A stretch of DNA of 44,589 nucleotides from K189A clade bacterium (lineage in GTDB: Bacteria; Pseudomonadota; Gammaproteobacteria; Pseudomonadales; Azotimanducaceae), in the NCBI GenBank assembly GCA_018607725.1, contig JABBAY010000231.1:1-44589 (forward strand). The letters are read 5' to 3'. Shown in pieces: positions 19,405-27,216 of this stretch. The position numbers and the translations under genes were made by a program. The notes under the pieces are model-generated. The model saw only the letters and a list, made by a program, of their open reading frames with translations, was not told where the DNA came from and ran no database searches. Within the stretch, counting starts at the first letter, position 1; each line of letters begins with the position of its first letter.

Positions 19405-20302
19405 AGAGGCGCTTAGCACACTCAGTCGGCATGGCAAGACTTTTCGTTGGGCCTCGGTTTTTCTTGCAGATCAGCAGTTGTATGCCGCTGCCGAGCTTTA
19501 TCAACTGTGTCGCGAACTTGACGATATTGCTGATGCGCCGTCTGGTCAGCGAGGCGTGGATAGCGATCTCTTTGACGAACTGCTAGCCCGGCTAAAAGCT
19601 GATGACTTAGGTAACACCGATGTCATAGACAAGCGCATCAATAATCTTGTTAATAATTTGTCTGTGCCTGCGGCGGCGATAGCCGCAATGATAGAGGGGT
19701 TTCAGCAAGATATTCAGCATAAGCCCTTGACGACCGAAGGTGACTTGCTGCGTTACTGCTATCACGTTGCCGGTACAGTCGGTTTAATGATGTGTCCGAT
19801 CTTAGGTGTCACAGAGTCGCGTGCTTTTGCCCATGCGATAGATTTGGGTATAGCGATGCAGCTGACAAATATTAGCCGGGATGTACTGGAAGATGCGGTG
19901 ATGGGGCGACGCTATTTACCCATGAGCGCAGAGCCCGCGAGTTTGGCAAAAGCAACCGCTGCGGCGCAAGGGGAAGCAAAAGCGGCTATCAACGCTGCAT
20001 TAGACACTGCGGAGCAATATTACAATTCGGGCTTGTTAGGGTTGGTCTATTTACCACGCCGGAGTCGAGTGGCTATTCTGCTGGCCGCACATTTGTATCG
20101 TGCAATTGGCCGCAAGTTGCGGCGCAAGGGTACATGCTGGTGGCAGGGACGAACGATGCTGAGCACGGTAGAAAAGATGGTAATGACCCTGGCCGCGCTA
20201 CCCTCGATCGGAATGATCCTTATAAAGCCGACAAGTCGTCGATATCGTCACGATGCGAAATTGCATCATGCGCTTAAAAATTTACCTTTTACGCATGTCT
20301 GA
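19385..20302 (+). CDS. crtB: Phytoene synthase CrtB
   Basis: A squalene/phytoene synthase family enzyme of 305 residues that condenses two GGPP head-to-head to phytoene. It shows the first aspartate motif in RELDDIADAP (D46, D47, D50), RYCYHVAGTVGLM, and the second motif in LTNISRDVLEDA, followed by GRRYLP. ATG 19385 is chosen because GAGG lies seven bases upstream and the product then begins like its family (KTFRWASVFL); a TTG further upstream also opens the frame. It overlaps both crtI (20 bases) and crtY (8 bases), so the operon appears to be translationally coupled. Confidence 0.95.
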   Translation: MKSAQHREALSTLSRHGKTFRWASVFLADQQLYAAAELYQLCRELDDIADAPSGQRGVDSDLFDELLARLKADDLGNTDVIDKRINNLVNNLSVPAAAIAAMIEGFQQDIQHKPLTTEGDLLRYCYHVAGTVGLMMCPILGVTESRAFAHAIDLGIAMQLTNISRDVLEDAVMGRRYLPMSAEPASLAKATAAAQGEAKAAINAALDTAEQYYNSGLLGLVYLPRRSRVAILLAAHLYRAIGRKLRRKGTCWWQGRTMLSTVEKMVMTLAALPSIGMILIKPTSRRYRHDAKLHHALKNLPFTHV

Positions 20303-21428
20303 GGTATTTGATATCGCCATTCTAGGCGCCGGTGTGACCGGCCTTAGACTGACTAATAGACTCTTATCGCAAGCTGGAGGCGATTTGCGCGTAGCGTTAA
20401 TCGGCCCGGTCGACGCGCGTCAGCAGCGGATCAGTTTTTGGCATGAGGTTAGCCAGGGACATGATTACCAAGCAGCTATTGATGGGCGCTGGTCTGCCTG
20501 GGATTTTCGTCATCGTGGGTGCATGATGACGCAACAGGCGCGGCGCTGTGAATATGTTTCGATTGATGCGCTGGTGCTCAAGCAGCAACTTGAGATGCAG
20601 TTGGCAAGCAGCCAGTGTTATCGCTTGGCCGCCATGGTCCAACAAGTAAGCCAATCCAGCCTGAATTTTAACATAGCCTCTGAGGCTGGCACTGTTGTTG
20701 CACGCCAGGTTATCGATACGCGTACGCCCTACATTCCTGATAATTGCTTAAAGCAACAATTTCTAGGCGTTGAAGTTGAATTGACGAGTCCGCATGGGCT
20801 TAAGAATCCAATACTCATGGATTTTGATATCACAATGGTAGCCGCCGATGCGGTAAATTTTATCTATGTATTACCGATCGGCGAGCAGCGTCTATTTGTA
20901 GAGGCGACGATCTTCAGTTACGACGTTGCTGCTAAGACTGATTTCTATCGGGCTATTGATGATTGGCTTGACCAGCATTTTGCAGAATCGATACTTAGGA
21001 ATGATCAGCATGAAGCAGAGTTTGCCACAATTCCAATGGGTCAAGTGCGACCTATTGAGCCCTCGTTGGTAGGTTGTGGTGTCGGTGGTGGTGCGACAAG
21101 GGCATCAACTGGGTACGCCTTTAAGGGGGCCGAACGACAGATACAGCAGCTGCTATTGCAGGCGGTATCGGAGCGTCGTCTACAGCATGTCGAGGCCTAT
21201 AGTCGGCGCGCGCGACTGATGGACGCGATTTTTTTAGAGGTGACAAAGACTGATATTCAGGTGTTGCCCGAACTATTTGGTGCAATGGCAAGCCGACTCA
21301 ATGGTGATGATTTCGCAGACTTTTTATCAGATTCAGGCGGCTGGGGTCCCCTGATACGAACTATTTTAGCGGCGCCAAAGTGGCCTTTCATTAAGGCGGC
21401 CGGGAGGCTTTTGGTGCCGCGGCGATGA
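20295..21428 (+). CDS. crtY: Lycopene beta-cyclase CrtY
   Basis: A 377-residue FAD/NAD-fold cyclase that closes both ends of lycopene to make beta-carotene. Motifs: ILGAGVTGLRLTNRLL at the N-terminus (G11-A-G-V-T-G16), YVLPIGEQRLFVEATIFS (the FVExT stretch carries the glutamate important in CrtY), IPMGQVRPIEPSLVG and GGGATRASTGYAF. The ATG at 20295 lies within the last codons of crtB and has no clear ribosome site, so it probably relies on coupling; two in-frame ATGs lie upstream (20253, 20268) but extend into non-family sequence. The stop overlaps the blh start (ATGA). Confidence 0.93.
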   Translation: MSEVFDIAILGAGVTGLRLTNRLLSQAGGDLRVALIGPVDARQQRISFWHEVSQGHDYQAAIDGRWSAWDFRHRGCMMTQQARRCEYVSIDALVLKQQLEMQLASSQCYRLAAMVQQVSQSSLNFNIASEAGTVVARQVIDTRTPYIPDNCLKQQFLGVEVELTSPHGLKNPILMDFDITMVAADAVNFIYVLPIGEQRLFVEATIFSYDVAAKTDFYRAIDDWLDQHFAESILRNDQHEAEFATIPMGQVRPIEPSLVGCGVGGGATRASTGYAFKGAERQIQQLLLQAVSERRLQHVEAYSRRARLMDAIFLEVTKTDIQVLPELFGAMASRLNGDDFADFLSDSGGWGPLIRTILAAPKWPFIKAAGRLLVPRR

Positions 21429-22264
21429 ATGAGGCACTGATTCAACTTGGTATACCAATCTCGTTGATGGTGATTTTTGGCGTGCCTCATGGCGCTTTAG
21501 ATGGCGCGATTATTTTTCAGCGATGCTCGGCTCTTTGGCCTCGCACTCTCTTGCTACTCACATACCTAGGCGTGTGTGGTGGGTGTGTTCTGCTGTGGAT
21601 CAATTTGCCGACAGTTTGCCTCGCCGTATTTCTGGGGATGAGTATGTGGCACTTCGGGCAATCTGATCAGTCACGTTCAGATTATACTGTGCGACATATT
21701 TGGCGCGTAGTTTCCGACGGTGGTATCTGGGTATTACTGCTACCTTTTAGTCATCAGTCAGCTGTGCACGAATTGTTCATAGTTTTAGGTGCTGATGCGA
21801 GCACCATCATGCAAATTATTAATTGGCTGATTATCCCCTGGTCACTACTCGCATTGGTTAATGTCGCGGTGCTTATTTTCAATGGCGATGGCAAAGCGGT
21901 TATCAGGACGTTGAGCTTTACAGTTTTGAGTATTTTAATGCCGCCGCTCTGGAGTTTGTGTATCTATTTCTGTGCTTGGCACTCGCGGCGCCACATCAGC
22001 CGCATCTTGTCCTACCTGTCGAGTCCTCGATTGGGTTGGATTATGATGATCTCACTGACTTTGATCACGGTGCTACTGGCGCTGCTGGCGGCGCTAGGGT
22101 TACCGGCGACCACGCTGTGGACTGCTGCGCTGGTACAGGTTTTTTTTATTGGCTTGTTTGCACTAACAGTACCTCATATGTTGTTAATTGATCTGTATCT
22201 TCCTTGGCTCGATAGCGCTACTCGAGGTGCTTCAGGCGTTGATCGAAGTAACCCTGCGAGGTGA
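21425..22264 (+). CDS. blh: Beta-carotene 15,15'-dioxygenase Blh (Brp/Blh family)
   Basis: An integral-membrane iron enzyme of 279 residues that cleaves beta-carotene symmetrically into two retinal molecules, the chromophore for the rhodopsin encoded divergently. Conserved histidines: H22 in FGVPHGALD, H76 in MSMWHFGQSD, H186 and H190 in CAWHSRRH; their spacing matches the four metal ligands known for marine Blh proteins. Several hydrophobic helices span the chain. It overlaps crtY by four bases (ATGA). The open frame ends seven bases before the idi start, and its last codons contain the idi ribosome site (GAGGTGA). Confidence 0.95.
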   Translation: MNEALIQLGIPISLMVIFGVPHGALDGAIIFQRCSALWPRTLLLLTYLGVCGGCVLLWINLPTVCLAVFLGMSMWHFGQSDQSRSDYTVRHIWRVVSDGGIWVLLLPFSHQSAVHELFIVLGADASTIMQIINWLIIPWSLLALVNVAVLIFNGDGKAVIRTLSFTVLSILMPPLWSLCIYFCAWHSRRHISRILSYLSSPRLGWIMMISLTLITVLLALLAALGLPATTLWTAALVQVFFIGLFALTVPHMLLIDLYLPWLDSATRGASGVDRSNPAR

Positions 22265-22271
22265 ATGGCAC

Positions 22272-23294
22272 ATGACAGAGAATATCGGCGAGCGTAAAAA
22301 TCGACATATCGATGTTGCGATGAGGCCATCGGCACAAATGTCGATTGCAACCGGGTTAGAGCATATTCGCTTCGAACCCAACGCCCTGCCTGAATTATCG
22401 CTAGCGGAGATCGATACCTCGACAGTATTTTTGCGCAAGTCCTTATCTATGCCGCTCATCATTAGTTCTATGAGTGGCGGCACGCAAAGGGCACTGACCC
22501 TAAACCGAGCGTTAGCTCGGGCAGCAGAGCAGAACGGCATCGCATTAGCGCTGGGGTCTATGCGCATCGCGCTTGAAGATGAGACCGCGCGGGCCAGCTT
22601 CCAGCTTCGTGATTTAGCGCCGAACATTCCTATTCTGGCCAACTTGGGAGGCGCTCAGCTAGCTCAGAAGGCCGGTGTCGATAATGCCCTGCGCTGTCTG
22701 GAGATCGCCGAAGCCGACGCTATGATCATTCATCTTAATCCGTTACAAGAAGCTATTCAGTGTACTGGAGACACCGATTGGCGGCATGTCACAAAGGCAC
22801 TTGCCGACTTGGTTCGTCGCAGTTCACAACCCATTATTGCCAAGGAAGTTGGACATGGTATTGGCCTGCAGACCGCGCAAAGGCTCATGGATTGCGGCAT
22901 CACTTATATTGATATCGCTGCCGCCGGAGGTACCAGTTGGGCGGGTATTGAGGCGCAAGTAGATGCTGCTGCATACCAGGTCGGGGAGCCTTTTCATGAC
23001 TGGGGAATTCCGCTGGTAGCATCGCTTAATCAGCTGGCAGGGCTGACGCAGGCGAGATTAATCGCCTCTGGTGGCATTCGTTCTGGCCTCGATGTTGCCA
23101 AGGTGATTCGGCTTGGCGCACGCTTGGCAGGCGCAGCGCAGCCGTTTTTACTCGCCTATGAAGCTGGAGAAGTGGCTTTACAGCAGCACATCGAGTGTTG
23201 GAGGGCTCAGCTGAAGATAGCGATGTTCGCAACCGGCTCGGCAACGCTGGCAGATCTCAAGTGTGCGCCATTAATCGCAAACACCGGCTGCTAG
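22272..23294 (+). CDS. fni: Type 2 isopentenyl-diphosphate delta-isomerase (FMN-dependent)
   Basis: A 340-residue TIM-barrel flavoenzyme that interconverts IPP and DMAPP, supplying the starter for CrtE. Type 2 (Fni/Idi-2) motifs, in order: RKNRHID, ISSMSGGT, LALGSMRIALED, NLGGAQL, HLNPLQEAIQCTGDTDW, KEVGHGIG, IAAAGGTSWAGIE and ASGGIRSGLDVAK. GAGGTGA eight bases ahead of ATG 22272 fixes the start; an earlier alternative start at 22188 lies deep inside blh. It is the last gene of the operon. I see no clear intrinsic terminator behind it. Confidence 0.94.
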   Translation: MTENIGERKNRHIDVAMRPSAQMSIATGLEHIRFEPNALPELSLAEIDTSTVFLRKSLSMPLIISSMSGGTQRALTLNRALARAAEQNGIALALGSMRIALEDETARASFQLRDLAPNIPILANLGGAQLAQKAGVDNALRCLEIAEADAMIIHLNPLQEAIQCTGDTDWRHVTKALADLVRRSSQPIIAKEVGHGIGLQTAQRLMDCGITYIDIAAAGGTSWAGIEAQVDAAAYQVGEPFHDWGIPLVASLNQLAGLTQARLIASGGIRSGLDVAKVIRLGARLAGAAQPFLLAYEAGEVALQQHIECWRAQLKIAMFATGSATLADLKCAPLIANTGC

Positions 23295-23388
23295 TAGCCG
23301 ACTAAATGATTGTTTGTACTCAGGCCATCGCCACAAATCTATGGTGGTTAAGCCCTCGACGCTGAGCATAAACTATGCCCCATAACTC

Positions 23389-23400
23389 GTGGGATTGACC
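23389..23400 (+). repeat. 12-bp direct repeat, right copy flanking the phototrophy cluster
   Basis: GTGGGATTGACC, identical and in the same orientation as the copy at 15682-15693. It lies 94 bases after the idi stop, in intergenic DNA. Confidence 0.6.
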
Positions 23401-23532
23401 TTGTTTTTTGTTGCGCAATCGTTTCAGGTTCGGCCTGTTGTTGTCTAATTATCTGGCTTTTTAGATTGACTCGTCGTGTGACGAATGATCAGCACTTTTC
23501 TGATTGAACGGTCGGAGAGGGCGGCGAATTCC

Positions 23533-23563
23533 GAGACTCAGAGACTCAGAGACTCAGAGACTA
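23533..23563. repeat. 8-bp tandem repeat, nearly four units
   Basis: GAGACTCA repeated exactly three times (23533-23556) followed by a partial fourth unit GAGACTA. It is a simple slippage-type repeat in intergenic DNA beyond the right flanking repeat. Confidence 0.85.
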
Positions 23564-23783
23564 AAGTGGGTCTTAAGGGGGCGGCTATCCGCATCCAAAA
23601 AAATATATAGAAACATCTTGGACTTGATGAAGCTTTTCAGGCGACCAATCATTCGCCAGCAACGGCTCTATTCGATTATTCGAGTCAACGTGGAGCAGGC
23701 GACCAATCTCGCCCGGCCAGACTGGTCGCCCGCTATAGGGTCATCGAACCATCAGCGGGGCCTGTGCTTGGCGACTTCTGCCA

Positions 23784-26504
23784 TCAGGCAAAGCCGAGTT
23801 TCACCTCGGCATGATTGAAGCGAGTGTCAAGATCCGTGCTGTTGGCTGGCAGCGCACCCAGGCAGTACCAGTCGATCTGGATTTCTCTTAACTGCTCATC
23901 CGGGGAGCGAGTTTCCTTCAATCCCTGGGAAAGTTCTCGATTCAGCCGTGCCACCTGATATTCCATGCGCCGCTGTTGCGCATGAGGTGGCGAGTCAATA
24001 CCGGCGAGTATTTCAATCTGAACACAAAGACTCTCGGCCAGGTCGAGATTGCTGGCAAGGCGTTTCGCGTCAGGCGCTGCTGACTGCTCACGACGTTGCT
24101 CGATTCGTTGACGCCAGTCGTTGGGTAATTCTATTTCGCTATCCCAGTTTTCTAGCACGGTGTCGCGTTTAGCCTCGCCAGTCTCAAGCTCGCGGCATAA
24201 ATGTGCGAGCCGCCGCAGCTCGGCAAGCGCCGCTTTAACCTGCGTGGTTGCTCGCGCCTTGATGACCTGAGTAGCTCGTTTGCATAAGCCGTCGAAGTCT
24301 TTACGGAGCTTGGTCTCGCTACGGTCAAGATCAATTTGACGAAACTGTTGCTGGTACTGCTGGATTTGGCCTCGTTCGACAGCGTCATCCTTTACCAGCC
24401 GGTTGAGTTGCTCGTAGACTTGTAATGCTTCGAGTCTGCTGGCATTGACCGCTTGTTTGGTCTCGGTCATGGCCGCATCACGGCGTTCGAAGACAGCATC
24501 GCATTGAGTGCGAAATTGTTTCCAGAGTTTCTGATCAACCCGACGTTCAGAAATACCGATTTTCTGCCATTCTCTTTGGCTTTTTTTCGTGACCTCGACC
24601 ATCTCTGCGGCCGGCGAGTCATTGGCCAGCAGCGTTTCAATATTAAGAATCAGTGCGCGTTTTAATTCGTGATTGCGTTCCTGTTCAGCGCTCAATCGAC
24701 CACGTAGGATCGCGATGATAGACATGAAACGTTGCTGCAGTTTTTTGTATTTGTGCCTCGGGATATCGTTATAGTCTCGCCATTGGCTCTGCGCTTTAGT
24801 AACGATGTCGTTGACACCTTTCCAGTCGGCGCTATCCCATTGGTTGTCTTTGTCAAACATCTCCAAGGATTCGCAAATAGCCAGTTTGTTCTTGAGATTC
24901 TGTTCTCGAGTCGCCCTTTGGGCTTTGAAAAATTCGTCGCAGGGCTCATAGGCCTTGTCGCTAGCTCGCTTGAATCTTGACCAAAGCTTTTGGCCCTCGC
25001 GGGAGTCAGACGAGCCCAGGGTTTTCCACTGTTCCTGCAATGCTTTGATGCTTTTAGCTTTCTCTTCAGGTGGAATAGCTTCGTCGTCTCGCAGTTTCTC
25101 CATTTCTTCGCACAGTTCGGTGCGTTTTGGATTCGTGGCGAAACCCTGCCAGTCTTTGAGCTCAACCAGCTTTAAGGCGTACTGCTGCTGCTGCTCAAGG
25201 CGCTTGGTCAGCTCAGTACTCGTTTTGTGTTCACCGGGAAAGGCGTCGAGCTTCTTGCTGATGGAAGTATGTAGACGGGTGGCTGGCTTGAGTTGACCGG
25301 CAACAATCATTGCGCCGAGTTCTGCAAGTTGCTTGTCGACACTCGACAAGCTCTCAATGAGTTGTGCTTGTTGCGCGTGCTCAAGGGCTTGTCGATCAGC
25401 GATACTTTGCAGTTTGCTCGCCAGCGGGGTTGGGCTAGCGAAGGTTGCCGGCCACTGCACCTTGTCAGCAGTGCTGACCAGTTGTGCGAGCGGCGTTGAA
25501 TCTTCGAGCTTTAACAGCGCCTGATAGTGATCAAACGCTGTGCTGAGCTGGTCCAGGGCAGTACGCAACTGCTGATAGCGTCCGGCTGGCTCATGGGTCA
25601 GGCTGGCAGGCCAGTCTGCACCTGTGGCTTCGAGGTTGCCAGCGAGGCTTTCGAGGGCTTCTGGCGAGTCCAACAGACTGGCATATAACTGCTCGAGCGT
25701 CTCGACAGTCGCGCGGGCAAGATCAGCCTGTCGCGCTTGGTCCTGTTCACGGGCCTGCTGATTCGCCAGGTTTTGGCTGATGGCGGCATCTGCTTCAGCT
25801 TTCAAGAGGGGGCTAAAAGCCTCAGGCAAACTGCTACTGATTAAATTTTCCCACTGGCTTTGGAGGAGGTTGAAGCGCCGATGGTCCTCTGCGGATACGT
25901 TGTTCAATGCCAATTTGACCAGTGCTGTGGCGGTCTCTTCGCAGTCGAGCAGCCATTGTGCCTCTGCCTGGGCTTGATCCTGGCGTTGCTGAAGCTTGTC
26001 CTTGACGATATGCAGCACACTTTTATCCCGAGACTGGAAACGCTTGTATATCAGCTCCAGGGATGAGGTTTGTTGAAGCTGGCGGGCGCACTGTTGCCAC
26101 ACCTTGGAATGGTTTTCCTGCTCGAGTAAGACCAACAGGTCATCTTCCGATTGGATGCGGCTGACACTTTCGATCCGCAGTTCTGGCGTTGTTGCGGTGC
26201 CGGCGACGGCGACCAGCAAGATGGCAGGCAATGCCGTCTCGGGTAGTTGGTTGTTCGCCGAGTAGAGATCGATTAAACGCTGAGTCGTCGCTGTTGTAAT
26301 CGTGTCTGACGTGGCAGCCATCGTCAGCGTCAGCAGCTGGTCTTCATCCTCCAAGCGCTTGATGGCGGCGATGCGTACCTCGACATCAGGATCCTCCGAC
26401 GCCAGGAACGTGATGGACGATTGTTCCAAGAGCGGGTCAGTCAGGGCTTTAAGCCGAACTGTAGAGTCTGCATGTTGCCATTTTGGGGTTCGACTGATTT
26501 TCAT
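23784..26504 (-). CDS. DUF349 domain-containing protein
   Basis: A 906-residue, mostly helical, highly charged protein. The first 140 residues look like HEAT-type helical pairs (DPDVEVRIAAIKRLEDEDQLL). From about residue 440 come several DUF349 repeats with their conserved tryptophans: EQWKTLGSSDSREGQKLWSRF, SQWRDYNDIPRHKYKKLQQRF and EWQKIGISERRVDQKLWKQF. Long Gln/Glu/Arg-rich coiled-coil stretches lie between. DUF349 proteins have no established biochemical function known to me. There is no signal peptide or membrane segment, so it should be cytosolic. It is convergent with the crt operon; the start at 26504 has only a weak ribosome site. Confidence 0.88.
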   Translation of the reverse strand: MKISRTPKWQHADSTVRLKALTDPLLEQSSITFLASEDPDVEVRIAAIKRLEDEDQLLTLTMAATSDTITTATTQRLIDLYSANNQLPETALPAILLVAVAGTATTPELRIESVSRIQSEDDLLVLLEQENHSKVWQQCARQLQQTSSLELIYKRFQSRDKSVLHIVKDKLQQRQDQAQAEAQWLLDCEETATALVKLALNNVSAEDHRRFNLLQSQWENLISSSLPEAFSPLLKAEADAAISQNLANQQAREQDQARQADLARATVETLEQLYASLLDSPEALESLAGNLEATGADWPASLTHEPAGRYQQLRTALDQLSTAFDHYQALLKLEDSTPLAQLVSTADKVQWPATFASPTPLASKLQSIADRQALEHAQQAQLIESLSSVDKQLAELGAMIVAGQLKPATRLHTSISKKLDAFPGEHKTSTELTKRLEQQQQYALKLVELKDWQGFATNPKRTELCEEMEKLRDDEAIPPEEKAKSIKALQEQWKTLGSSDSREGQKLWSRFKRASDKAYEPCDEFFKAQRATREQNLKNKLAICESLEMFDKDNQWDSADWKGVNDIVTKAQSQWRDYNDIPRHKYKKLQQRFMSIIAILRGRLSAEQERNHELKRALILNIETLLANDSPAAEMVEVTKKSQREWQKIGISERRVDQKLWKQFRTQCDAVFERRDAAMTETKQAVNASRLEALQVYEQLNRLVKDDAVERGQIQQYQQQFRQIDLDRSETKLRKDFDGLCKRATQVIKARATTQVKAALAELRRLAHLCRELETGEAKRDTVLENWDSEIELPNDWRQRIEQRREQSAAPDAKRLASNLDLAESLCVQIEILAGIDSPPHAQQRRMEYQVARLNRELSQGLKETRSPDEQLREIQIDWYCLGALPANSTDLDTRFNHAEVKLGFA

Positions 26505-26639
26505 AGGAATTCACTCAGCGGGCTGGCCCGGGTGATGAAGACAATAATCTGTGTGTTACGACGGATCATCGTGTTTTTGTGCTGCCAGGCAGTGTCCTGA
26601 CAGCATGGCCTCTAATGGAGATTAGAGGGTCTTGATGCC

Positions 26640-26882
26640 TTAGGCGAGCGCATTATGCGAGCCATCGCACAGCGGCTGCTTCTGGCTGTGCTTGCAACCA
26701 CAAAAGAACACCTTGCGGGACTCTGTGGCGTCAAATTTGATCGGTAAAAATTCCGTATCCGCGTGTGACCCGTCGCAAAATGGCTGCTTGGCACTTTTGC
26801 CACAAGCACACCAATAATAGGATTTGCCGGCGACCACTTCGGTAGCGTAAGGCGCTTTTTGGACAATGATTGGGTCAGTCAT
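26640..26882 (-). CDS. Double CDGSH-type iron-sulfur protein
   Basis: An 80-residue protein made of two CDGSH (mitoNEET-like) motifs in tandem: CACGKSAKQPFCDGSH (about residues 25-40) and CGCKHSQKQPLCDGSH (about residues 62-77). Each C-x-C-x(2)-(S/T)-x3-P-x-CDGSH unit binds a 2Fe-2S cluster with three cysteines and one histidine. Both sets are intact, as in human CISD3 and its bacterial relatives. There is no membrane anchor. Suggested roles are electron or cluster transfer; the partner is unknown. It is probably a separate unit from the DUF349 gene, 135 bases downstream. Confidence 0.93.
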   Translation of the reverse strand: MTDPIIVQKAPYATEVVAGKSYYWCACGKSAKQPFCDGSHADTEFLPIKFDATESRKVFFCGCKHSQKQPLCDGSHNALA

Positions 26883-27216
26883 GGATATACACTTCTCTAA
26901 ATAGTCGAAATCTCTGGTGATGCGCCGCCATATCGCCTAATCAACACCGCCTTTTTAGGAGGTGGTCATGACCGCTGGCAAACGCTGTATAGACCGATAA
27001 ACCTAGGGTTAACGTCCTTACCCGGGGCTGAGCATAGGTGAGGTATTCGGGCGGGTCAAGAGATGCCCGCGGATTCCTTGAAAACCAAGGATACAAATCC
27101 TATGATCATTCGCGTATTCTGCGCAGTAGCGTCAGTAATCTGCTAAGGCGGACTGTGCAGATTGCTTGATTTCAGACCCCAATTCTAGAACGATGACTCA
27201 GCGAAGGCGGCAAACT
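26883..27216. other. Intergenic region upstream of the acyl-CoA dehydrogenase
   Basis: About 330 bases holding the promoters of the CDGSH gene (minus) and the acyl-CoA dehydrogenase (plus), and a 10-codon open frame with a perfect ribosome site (see 26968-27000). I see no other gene. Confidence 0.4.
26968..27000 (+). CDS. Possible 10-residue leader peptide
   Basis: AGGAGGT (26957-26963) lies four bases before ATG 26968, which opens MTAGKRCIDR and stops at TAA. The ribosome site is the most canonical one in this part of the window, yet it serves a tiny frame 216 bases ahead of the acyl-CoA dehydrogenase. It may be a regulatory leader or chance; no attenuator hairpin pair is obvious. Confidence 0.25.
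   Translation: MTAGKRCIDR

Larger units (their letters stand above)
23295..23783. other. Intergenic region after the crt operon
   Basis: About 490 bases between two convergent genes, with no gene I can support. It holds the right copy of the flanking 12-bp repeat and an 8-bp tandem repeat. A 104-codon open frame (23504-23818) is rich in Arg and partly translates the repeat; it resembles nothing and overlaps the DUF349 gene end. Confidence 0.45.

Noticed and set aside
23504-23818. 104-codon open frame after the crt operon
   Set aside because: Arg-rich, partly encoded by an 8-bp repeat, overlaps the end of the DUF349 gene, no family resemblance.
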